NCBI GenBank assembly: GCA_922989275.2
Contig: OV277866.1
Coordinates: 77,350,328 to 77,414,327 of the forward strand
From: Gari tellinella
Lineage: Eukaryota > Mollusca > Bivalvia > Cardiida > Psammobiidae
DNA: 64,000 bases
Direction of reading: 5' to 3'
The notes below the pieces were generated by a model, which was not told the origin of the DNA, did no database searches, and worked only from the letters and a program-made list of their open reading frames with translations. Of the stretch, positions 12,901-24,900 are shown piece after piece. The first letter of the stretch is position 1. Each line of letters begins with the position of its first letter. The translations under genes were made by a program, and so were the position numbers.

Positions 12901-15900
12901 GCCCCCGAAGACCACTTCAAAGCCTCAAACTCATTTGCCCCCAAAACTTTGAATGGACAATTCTGATTTCTAATTAAAGACATTACCCACGTCCATTTAA
13001 CAATTTAAATATTTTGCCAAATTACAAACAGTGCAGACCCTAATAAGGTGGAGCCCTCTGATCAGGGTCTACGCGGTAAGCATAGGACAAGTGTATTCAA
13101 CATAGGTACATTGTTAATGACCAGTATACTTGTTACTAGAATCAAACGTGTTAAGCAGTTTTCTGCTAGGATATAGAAAATAGCTTACTGTGCATATTCA
13201 TGGCGATATTAATTGTTTATTTGTTTTCAGAGTGCAGATGTTATCCTACGAGCCCTAACAATTCTGCGACGTTTACCCATCTTGACAGTCACTGTTAATA
13301 TTTCAGTCTTGCCCTGCAAAGAAGAGAACTTTATTTGCCACACTTAGTCTTTCTGTTTTATGTAAGGAATACTAGGTTTTATATTTTATACCGAGTAAAA
13401 CTGTACAAGGGTTTAAAATACCATTTTTAACTTTTTGGCTGAATAAAAACCATGCCCTACACCTTTTGTTACAATACTGATTTTTTTTAAACCTAACCCA
13501 TTTGAATTTAAGTTGACCACAGTATAAGAAACTGTAGGTCCTGATCAAAGAAATGGATCTTTAACTTTGAAGAGAATGTATATACTTGAACCCCAACTGC
13601 TAGGATAAATTATTGACTCTGAATATAATTATCAGTACAAAGTCTTCAGTAATTGTAAAGTTATCAAGACAAACACTCATTCCATAAACTTATAGACTTC
13701 AATAGTGGTATGTAAACAAATATAAGACTTTCATGGCAAATAAAGTTCCTTTGCAAAAAGTAAAGGGCGCAATATAACTCAAGGGAAATAACTCATGTCT
13801 AACAAATTTCTATCATTAACCCAGAGTTCTGCCCCTTTTATCAATTGAAAAAGTTCCTACCTTTGCTGCCTTCTTTTTCTTTCTGAAAATTGAAAAAAGA
13901 TTAGAATTATATTAAGATAAATTACACATGTATGAATTACTATTCATTTCATTGGCTGTACTTGATAGAGTACACAAGGGCTGATAAAGCTGCGACTTCT
14001 AGGGGAGCATAATTTCCCACTTAATTTATTGAATAAAAATTTACAGCATGGTCACCAGCCAAGAACCATTAAATTAATTGTAACTGAAACTGGTAGAGAT
14101 CACAGATCGACTACTGCATACTTGTTCCATTGAAAACCTAGACCAACTCATGGGTTACTGCCTAAGCACCCCTATTTGAATAGGCGAGCAATATTATAGT
14201 CTTATCTCAGATTGCAGGGCTCCAGATAAGTTTTGGTTTTGTTTGTTAAAGTCTGTTTCTGCCATCTATGGGCTAATTCTCGCAATCCATGACGTTGTAA
14301 GCAGGTGCTTTACCCCTCGACTACGTCCGCGGGTGGCTCCAGATAAGGGGAGTATTTCAAAATTTAAAATCTGCATTAAACCCTATGGTGTCACTTACTC
14401 ATTAGAATTGTCTCTACGAGACAATTCTAATGAGTAGTAACACCATAGGATTTTGTGAGAAATGAGTGAGAAAATGTTGGATTTGTTCAGTTTTCTCCCT
14501 CTTATCTGGAGCTGTGTGATTGTATAGAATGTCTTACGATTTCTCTGGACTTGATCCTTCATCCATATCTTCCTCATCATCTTCACTCTCCTCATCATCA
14601 TCTTCCTCTTCATCCTCCTATAGCAGTAAAATAATAGAGTACACAGGGCTGCCTATAGCAGTAAAATAATAGAGTACACAGGGCTGCCTATAGCAGTAAA
14701 ATAATAGAGTACACAGGACTGCCTATAGCAGTAAAATAATAGAATACACAGGGCTTCCTATAGCAGTAAAAATAGAGTACACAGGGCTGCCTATAGCAGT
14801 AAAATAATAGAGTACACAGGACTGCCTATAGCAGTAAAATAATAGAGTACACAGGGCTGCCTAGAGCAGTAAAATAATAGAGTACACAGGGCTGCCTATA
14901 GCAGTAAAATAATAGAGTACACAGGGCTGCCTAGAGCAGTAAAATAATAGAGTACACAGGGCTTCCTATAGCAGTAAAAATAGAGTATACAGGGCTTCCT
15001 ATAGCAGTAAAAAAATAGAGTACACAGGGCTGCCTATAGCAGTAAAATAATAAGAGTTCAGTGCTGCATATTGCAATAAAACAATAGAGTAGAGGCAAGA
15101 CATGTTGGCCAGTTTAACACAACATTACTCAATTGATATGCATTTTAACACATTTGATGTTTTTCAAACGTCCTTTTTGTCATCTATGGGCTAATTGGAT
15201 GCCCTAAAGAGAGGGTCGATACAATAAATGCCCTACTCTGACAGTTCTGGGTTTTTTGGATGCCCAGTGCAAAGCACGATACATCAGACCTGGGTTAATA
15301 AAGTCTCATCCAAAGGACCCCTGTTATCGCAGTCGTGTGCGATACTTCTGTAGAAAGTAGTTACACCATGTGTGATCTAGATCCAACCTGTCTGAAAATA
15401 TTATGGATAAAGTTTTTGTCTTATAGCACTGCAACATATATCCATCCTTTGCACACAGTGTACACCCAGATCAGAGGGCTCCCAAAAGAGCCCAATGTTC
15501 TGTGTCTGCATTGTTCTATAGATTAAACTCTATCCCTGTTCTTAGTCATCTATCAAGAAAGTTACAAGTACGTTTAAATCTGCCTTATTTATTTGTTTTG
15601 TTTATTTAAATATGTTACACCTGTAGTGCGTTCAAGTACCGTATCGATGCAATCGATTGCAACGGAAAACGGTAACAATTCACCTCTAACAACCGTTACG
15701 CTGTTACCGATTGCGAACGACGCGAACGGCCTCAGAGGTAGTTCGCCATCCCCAAGAAGGAAAACAAAATGGCTACCAAATGAATTTAATAAAACCAGCG
15801 AACAGTCCCGACTTAATTTCTCATCAATAAACCAACATTTTCCGATACTTAGTGTATCAAACAAAGCAGCTTACATCTGAGCAGCTAAATCTTATTTTTA

Positions 15901-18900
15901 TATGCGGTAAAATTGATGCATTTCAGTTGATTAGTGCACTTTGGCTTGGTTTATTTAGATTCGCACATAAATCGTTCGTACCCTTGAAAGTTAATAAACA
16001 TTGGGGCGCAATGAGTTATTATTGAAGAGTATCGGTGAACGTTAGATGTCGTACTATATGGGTTGTTTGCATCGGTTAACGTTACTGTTCGCTGATACGG
16101 TACTTGAACGCGCTACTGTAGACAAAATAATCTTAATTGTATATTGTTTTAGACTGCAATAAACGGTACTTTGTAATTTTAAATTTCATGTGATATAGAT
16201 CCATTTGAAACAAGTACAAACTAGGATTACAAATTGTTATTGTAGGGTAATTGTAGGGTCATCCTTTTTCTAGTACTTACCTCATCTTCTACGCTGTCAT
16301 CGGCACTCGATACGCTTTCCTCCATCTTACTCTTCTGAAACAAATATACAGTAAAACATTTGTAATGGCAATTGTGTTTATGGCTGATGGCTGCTTAACC
16401 CTTAGCCCGCCAAATAAATTGTTGTCTGCTATATCTCTCGTCTGCTTCAAGTTTCAAAGTGTTTCAAAGTTGCTCAAAATTGCTGAAAATGTTGTCCGAG
16501 TGTCAAACAGCTTGGATCTGGATGAGACGCCGAGTTACTCGGCGTCTCATCCGGATCCAAGCTGTTTGCATATGGAGCTATAGTCGTGAATGGCAGGCTA
16601 AGGGTTAACTCTTTTGTCCCTGAAACCTTAAATAGACAATTCCAGTTTCCATTTTAGTCTAGTCCATTTGACTTTTAAGGGTTGTTTGTCAATGTTTGGC
16701 ATTATGACAAACAGTGAAGACCCTGATCAGAGGGCTCCTTTTGGAGCCCTCTGATCTGGATCTTCACTGTTTGCATAGGACAAGTGTACTATTCACATGT
16801 AAACTGTTTGAAAAGGATGCTTTTATGCGGGACTAGGGTTCAAAGGGTTAAAGCTTCATCCTGTCTTTCATACAATCATCATTTAGGCGTATTTTTAGAG
16901 GTTGTAATAGAGTGTTTTTACTGTACTGTCAATTATGTGTCAATGAACATGCAACTCTTCAACAGGATAAGCCATTAACCTATAACACCTCGCTTTAACC
17001 CTTAGCCCGCCAAATAAATTGTCGTCTGCTATATTTCTCGTCTGGAGCTATAGTCGTGAGTGGCAGGCTATGGGTTAAGTTACAATGTTAATTTCCCATA
17101 GATCTAAAGTTAACAGCTTGCATGTTTTACATCTATCCAAAAATATACTGTCACTCTTTATGATATTCTTTTTATGACATCACTCTATATGATATTTCTG
17201 TTCTTAAAAATACCGTCAGCTATATGATATTATTTTTGCTTTGGGAATGTAGCAGAACCTTTAAAGTTTTGGCATTTTCTGTACAAGTTGCTTCCCTTTT
17301 TCCACTCCCCTAACAAGAACCAAATCGCCTGGACCACTTGATGACGCCTTTTCTGACCTAGATTACTTGTCATCAGACAACGACAAACGATTTACCACCA
17401 TTTGGGAAGAGGATATTTGCCAACTAGACAATGAAAAGACACTTTCTTCATTCTACTTGTCATAACGTTCTTTTCTTGTAATATAATTATAAACAATGTG
17501 ACTTAGAATTTGACGTCATTTTCCACGTTACGTGCACGTCCGTGCTAAATTGGTATTCACAACAGATTTTATAAAATACGAATGATACGATTCCAAAGCC
17601 AGGGTTGATAAGCTCGGTGTTATGAAATGAATATAAGATGGCAGTTTGCGTGATATTCAAATTGTCAATCCTCTTAACTCTTTCCTCCCTGAAACCTCAA
17701 ATGGAAAATTCTAATTTTCAATTTAGTCTAGTCCATATTTTGCTTTTAGGGTTGATTTTTACAATATTTGTCAAATTAACAAACAGTGTATACCCTGATC
17801 AGAGGGCTCCTTAAGGAGCCCTCTGATCAGGGTATACACTGTTTGCATAGGACAAGTGTACACCTCACAGGAACACTGTTTGCAAATGATGCATATGCGT
17901 GACTAGGGCTCAAAAGAGTTAAACAAGAATGTCACCCTTGGCTATGACTCAGGGTGACATTCTGTTTCTCCATTTCACGCAAACTGCCATCTTATATTTA
18001 TATGATAACATATTTTTACCCATCTAATTCTTTCACTACTTATGAAATTAGTTCCTCTTGATACAGTCAAATTATGCACATAATATTTTCTATATCTTAT
18101 CAGATAGTAGCTTAAATCAGACTGAAATAAGACTGCTTTACATTTAACCTGCTTTAAGCAGCCTGTATGGTCCTTTAGAAGTGACAAGCTATGGGGGGAA
18201 AGGGTTTAGTAACTTTAGTCTAAGACTTCCTAATTATATTCATCTAAATAGTCACTTAATACAAGACAAAATAAAAACTTGGCGGCAATTGAAACTGATC
18301 AATAGAACAGATTAACCATAATTGGTTATCTAGACCCAGTGGCTGGAATTAATTATCAATATGCTACCCGTGGAAATACAAACGCACAGAAACTAAAACT
18401 GCAAAGTCATGTTGCAGATAAAATATAGTTAGTCAAAGTCTGCTAAGCACCAAGGGTAAAATCTCCATGCCAATGCAATTACCCTGTTACTTCTCATCAC
18501 ATAACTTGCAATTTTTGTTTGATTTCTTACAAATGTGAAGATGTTTTCGTCAAAGGTTTACTTTTGAGATTCTGATAACCATTGAATTCTACCTTTTAAT
18601 GTTCTTAGATATTATAATGGGTACAATTGAACAGTGAAAGGTAAAACATTGTTTTTACCAATGAATAACATCTATAATATATCTATACTGCTGCAACCCT
18701 GGTAGCGAGTATTAGGTACAGATGCACATCAGAATATAGATTAATTCTTTGAACCCTAGTCACACATATGCATCATTTGCAAACGGTGTACCTGTGAGGA
18801 GTACACTTGTTTTAGGCAAACAGTGTTGACCCTGATCAGAGGGCTCCTTTTAGGAGCCCTCTGATCAGGGTCTACACTCATTTGAAAAATTGTAAAAATC

Positions 18901-21900
18901 AACCCTAAAATGTCAAATGGACTAGACTTAGTTGAAAACAGAATTGTCCATTTGAGGTTTCAGGGAGGAAAGGGTTAAGAGGATATGTCTAGAAGAGACT
19001 ATTCTAATGATTAGTAACACCATAGGATTTAGTGCAAAAATAGTGAGAAAATGTTGGAATTTGTTCAGTTCACTCCCTCTTATTTGTAGCGCTGGATTAT
19101 ATTTGAATATTGAAGAATATTAACTACCTTTGACTTCTTGTCTGCAGGTTTGCCAGCTTTTCGTTTGCCGAGTTTCTTGGGACTTTCCTCCTCTGTAAGT
19201 TCATCCTCTGCCGTATCATCAAGGGCAGACTCGTCCTGGCTCATCACCTCATCTGGGGGGAACTCTGAACGAACAGGAAGCTGGGGCTTAACCCTTTACT
19301 CCATAGACTATTTCTAATTTCTAAAGTTAAGTGATCTCTTAAAGCAGGCTGAAAGTAAAGCAGAATGTGCCTTAAGGCACATTCTGCTTTACTTTCAGCC
19401 TGCTTTAAGCTTCCATCTGCTAAAATATAGATAATATTTCATATGGTACATGTTTAAGACTACTTAAATTGGAACTAGTTTCTGGCGACGAATAAATTTA
19501 ATGTGCTAAAAGGCGCTTCTATGAGGGAAACGGTTAAGATAATGGAGTCAACTTAAACACCATTTTGTCACTTATGGAATTTAATAGATTTTGAAACTTT
19601 CCTAGTATAATCGGGGCGAAAACATTGGCTTGAAGGCGACACAAGTTTTAGTATACACTCTTGGGAGAGAGCAGTTCAGAGATTGTCAATTTCTATAATC
19701 AATCCAATCGTGTTCAACCCATTAACCCATAAATACGCCTTTAATTTATTCCTCCACTAAAGAGAAAATGGTTCCAATTTATAAAGAAATGAGTATATAT
19801 TATAAGAAATATGTTTATATTGTAGCAGATGGTAACCTGCTTTAAGCGGTCACCTATTTTCAAAACTAGAAACACGCTATGGGGTAATGGGTTAATTAAA
19901 ATATGTAGCAAACGTGACTGATTAACCCATGCATTGCTCCATAGATACCGTAAAAAGCATTTTATTTATTCCTCTGAAGAAAATAGTTGATGAATATCAA
20001 ATGTTTTCTACATTCTAGCTAATGGTAGTTTAAAGCAGGCCAAAAGAAAATCAGAATGTGCCTGAAGGCGCATTTTGCTTTACTTTAAAGCTGCCTTAAG
20101 GTACTTCGCGAGTGCGCTTAGTTTCCATACAAGGTGTTATGAAACTTTTCTTGAAGAAACAATGTGTGAAAATATAGGCAAAATTTATCGTGCAGTTAAT
20201 CTTGAAGTTCTTTCTGACAAAAACCTGGAATTTTGTTGATTTTATTTTTCTCAAAAGTAAATAAAGCTAATGACTATAAATCTCGCCAAATAAGTAGTCC
20301 ACAACATTCATTACAAGAAAAGCTAACAAGAGCCGTATACGACCCTAAATCGCTCACCTGGGACCGTTGATGTAAATGTAACATATCTTGGAAAGCAGAG
20401 AAATTATGACAAGATTGTGCCAATTACTGATTGGATGATGCTGAGTGCAGAATAGCTAAGCTTAGGGAACTGTAGTTTAAGAAGATTTTTAAGTTTTTAT
20501 TGAAAAAAAATCTATTTTTAGCTCCTGTGACCTAGATATGCAATGGACCAAAACAATTTGAACAATATTAGTAAAGTACCTCTAGAAGTTACACTATGCC
20601 AAATATTAAAGCTCTAGCCATATTAGTTTCAGAGAAGAGGTTTTAAGATTTCACTATATAACTCTTATGTAAATTTTTGACCCCCGGGCGGGGTCATTTT
20701 TCACCAAAGGAACATAATTTGAACAATCTTGATAGAGGACCTGAAGATGATGCTTTGTGCAAAATATCTAAGCTCAGGGTACTGTGGTTTCAGACAAGTT
20801 TTTTTAAGTTTTCACTGAAACATTCTATTTTAGCTCATGCGACCTAGATATGCAATGGACCGGAAATGTTTGCACAACTTTGAAAGAGGGCCATACAAGG
20901 ATCATTCCTGCCAAGTTTGGTGAAAATCCATACAGTAGTCTAGGAGGAGAAGTCGTTTGAAGAAATTGTTGACGATGAACGAACGAACTACGACGACGGA
21001 CACAGCACAATCAAAATAGCTCACCTTGGCACTACGTGCCAGGTGAGCTAAAAACATGTATCTTGATCACTGCGTTATGGATTGACAGGTCAATAAATCG
21101 GACACTTAAATATTTGGATCGAATGGGACTCGAACCTATAACCTTTAGTTTGCTAGTCAATCACTCTACCGACTACGCTATGAAGGACTATACTAAAACA
21201 TTTCCTTTATATAAATTTTTTTGTATAAGCACGTGCGGAAAAAGTCTGTCGTCAAGACGCATTTCCGCTCGCCCGCAAGAGTGACTTCCGTATGCGAAGT
21301 ACCTTAAGTGGTAACCAATGTTCAATTCAAGAAATAGGCTATGGAGTAATGGGTTAATACTCCAGTCATAGTAACACTAAGTCTTGTTTTGGCACATATT
21401 TGAGTGTTATCAAGTACTTACCAACCAACTGTTGGCCTCCCAGAGCCACTGGACCTGCTCCTTCCACCAATCGGAATGTGACGGGAACCTCATGACCAAA
21501 ACTCACATCTAAGTTACACTGGAATACAAAAATACATCCATGCAGAGAGTACAAGAAACAACTCTCAGATAAGTGAGAGTAAACTAAACACTTTCAACAT
21601 TTCCTGCATAAGGTCTCAACCTTATGTTTTGACAACTTGTCCCTTAATTTGTAATAAATAGTCATACCTTTGGCATATAATGTAGAGTGACATGGCTGTA
21701 TTAAATCATACATATTGTTGCTTATTGTTTACCATGTATGTTTTTAATAACAGATTGCCATGTTATTGTACATTTTGTTGTTGAAATAAATCTATCTCTA
21801 TCTATCTATGATCTTAGGGAGGCATAATTAGATTTAAGATATTCGTGAAGCTCCCAAATAAACTTCATTATGATCATTCAAATGCAAGGCTCGTGTCAGA

Positions 21901-24900
21901 GGTAATGGGAGGTAGTCATTTAAAGATATGTAAGTAAAAGCAGAAGCTTCCTGTATGAATTTCTTGCCTTTACTTTCATCCTGCTTTAAATTGTCATTTG
22001 TGTAACACTCAAGTGTTAGGGCAGAACGTCTCCGCTTAAGGTCAGGGGAGTATTTCAAAAACTAAAATCTTTTATTTCTGCATTTAACCCTATGGTATCG
22101 CTGCTCATTAGAATCGTCTCGAAGAGACGATTCTAATGAGTAGGACACCAAAGGATTTGATGCTGAAATAAGTGAGTAAATGCTGAAATCGTTCAGTTTA
22201 CTCCCTCTTATCTGAATCCCTGTAAAGTGGATATTTTGATGCATGTATTTCCATCTGATTAACACTACTTTAACCCATTACCCTATATAGATACGACTTT
22301 TTACACGTTAATTTGTTCCACAACGCAAGAAATTAATTCCCTCAAACGAGCTATACAGGAGTATGTTCAATGTATCTGTGGCGTGTTCAATTAGCATTGT
22401 TTGCTGTTTGGGTTAGCAGTTTGTGTCCTGTGTGCAGCGTGTAGAGTACAGTAGAGATAATATTTTCCTTCCAAATAACCCCGGTTACACTTAAGCTATC
22501 ATTTGCATTGCAAACAGTTTGTAGCCAGATAAGACTCCCGGGTAACCCAGGCCATCCATTTTTTTACTGAACGCATGGCTGATAAAGAGCTGGAGGAAAG
22601 TTTTCCTGCAAACTAACATGAAGAGCTGCTTAACACGTCCCCATTCTATATATCCTAACAGATAATAGCTTAAAGCAGGATGAAAGTAAAGCAGCATGCA
22701 CCTAAAGGTGAATGCTGCTTTACTTTCAACCTTCTGTAAGTGGTAAACTATCTTCAATATTAGAAACAGGCTATGGGGTAATAATGGGTTAAGCCTTAAT
22801 TTACCCCATAGCATTTTCTAGTTTTGAAAACTGATTAAGTAAATCTAAATGCTCCTGATAGTATTCTCATTTACTTTCAACTTGCTTTAATCTACCATCT
22901 GCTAGAATTCTTCAAGTTTCAGAACCTTGATAGTCTTAGTAGAAAAAACATGCAACTTACCATGTCGAATTGCCCCAGTGTTAGGGAAAGGAATGGCTGT
23001 TTTAGATCATTCTTGTCAAAGTTTTTTGTTTCTATTTGCACTAGATTTCTCTCCCCTTTCACTGCTGACGCTCCAAGAATTGCATTTTTAAGGAAAAGTG
23101 TGTGTAGCATGTAATCGGAGTCCTCCTCTTCCTCTTCAAATGTCCATGTGTAGGTGGGATTCTCTTTAGTTAGCTCAATACCTGAAATACAGACAAACAT
23201 ACGTTAACCCATTACTCCATGAAATATGCCTTTTTCGCAACACGTTTAACCAATTAACCCATAACCTGTTTCTAGTTTTGAAAATAAGTGACCACTTAAA
23301 GCAGGTTGAAAGTAAAGCAGAATGCGCCCTAATACAACTGAAAATAATATCCCTCTTTTCATTTGCATTAATAGAAAAAAATAAAAATGTTTTTATAGTG
23401 AAAAGAAATTACCTCCAAATTTACCAAACTTAGGCAATTCCACCAACATATGCGGCTAACTAATTCCAAAACTATTTAGGACATCGTAATTTTCAAACTG
23501 TTCCTGAGGTGCAAGGAATCCTTATTTTCTCTTTAGAATGTCTATTTGAACACTATAGTCTGACATTATACCCATTGTCACCAAGCATTTCAATTCTCCA
23601 TATTGGCTAACACATGTAATTGAAATAAGTCCTTTGAAAAGTATGATGGTCAAACATTGTCAAAGTAAAAACATCAAATGAATGCTACATAACAGCAGTA
23701 TGCTAGTACCTGTACAAACCATTGTGGATTCCAAATGCAACTAGAACACTGACTAAGTCAGAAAGGATCCCACAAAAGGAGGAGTAAGACACAATGAGAA
23801 AACTGCTCAAGTTTAATACATAGTATCAACAAGGCCATACGTTACAGTTAAATGAAAATGATTCAAGGGGTAAAGAAGATATGACGTGGTCATTCCGATG
23901 ATACGTGACCTTACCAGCATTGCAAATACTTAACTACTGTAAACCACAGGGAGCCAGAACGTAGTGGGTATTTGTGGCCTTAAAGCGACTCGCAACCAGA
24001 TGGTGCATTAAAAATAGTAATTTGTAAATATGTGTCAAACGCTTATATAAATGGTAAAGAATTAGTTTAGGATAAGAAATTCTGTTTAAAAAAATGTATT
24101 TCAATAAAAAAAAATATTGGTCTCTGGTGGGATTCGAACCCGGGGCCCCGGCATTGGCGGACAGAAGGCAAAATAGGGGAAACCGCTTAGACCAATGGAC
24201 CACGGAACTATCCGTTAATCTCGGATCGATTTAACGTATTTCAATGTGTAGCCATCGAAAGTGCATACAACTTCGTAATTCGGCTCGTGTTTATGTCTGA
24301 GCCCGTGTAGAGAAGCAACAACAACATCTATACCGTCTACTAGTCGGTATAGAAAAACGATGGAAAATATCTAAAAATCTAAGATTCAGTGACGATTCTT
24401 GAGACTTTTTTTGGACTGATCATATTTTTTTAATGTCAGAAGCCAAATAATGCCACACATTTGCTTTTATTTGAGTATTTTATTTTATTTTAACAAGTAC
24501 ACCATCCGGTTGCGAGTCCCTTTAAATGACCAAAAAAAATTTTTTTAAATTTATATGAGTATATATCATAGACAAGGGGTCGAACTGTCAACAGAGCGAT
24601 TTCACTACGTCCCACGATAAATACGTCATATTTTCTACACCTTTCGATCAATTCAACTAGACTCAACAGTTTCAAGTACCTAAATAGTCACACTAATGAT
24701 AACCATTATTTTATCCTGCAATTGTACTTGGTCTCGAAAAAAAAAGCAAAATCTGAGCAGAACGATGCCCAATTTGCGAGGTAGGCAGAACTGGTGCAAT
24801 CCTCATTTTCAAGACTGAACAGCAACATAACGCCATGCAGGGGAGAAACGGGCGCATGCAATCAATAAACGAACATATTACATGCAACTTACCCGCATAA

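Larger units (their letters stand above)
20100..21303. mobile_element. 1.2-kb DNA element with GGTACTTCGC ends and TTAA target duplication
   Basis: The left end is GGTACTTCGCGAGTGCG and the right end on the other strand is GGTACTTCGCATACGG. Both are flanked by TTAA (20096-20099 and 21304-21307), which were one site in the host MITE. TTAA targeting is known for the piggyBac and Kolobok groups. No transposase is present. Inside are a head/tail repeat copy (20327-21051) and a tRNA-like fragment. Confidence 0.8.
19923..21357. mobile_element. MITE family A split by a 1.2-kb TTAA element
   Basis: The left half (TTAACCCATGCATTGCTCC, stem arm TTTAAAGCAGGCCAAAAG) runs to 20099. The right half (TTAAGTGGTAACC...GGAGTAATGGGTTAA) resumes at 21304. 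Between them lies a separate transposon inserted in the TTAA at the end of the stem. Confidence 0.8.

Noticed and set aside
14621..15060. CRISPR-like array of 35-bp repeats
   Set aside because: Copies are contiguous without spacers and the sequence is eukaryotic intron; it is a minisatellite.
24122..24210. tRNA gene on the minus strand
   Set aside because: The A and B boxes are good, but the spacing is long and no acceptor stem pairs. It lies inside a transposon, so a SINE head is more likely.
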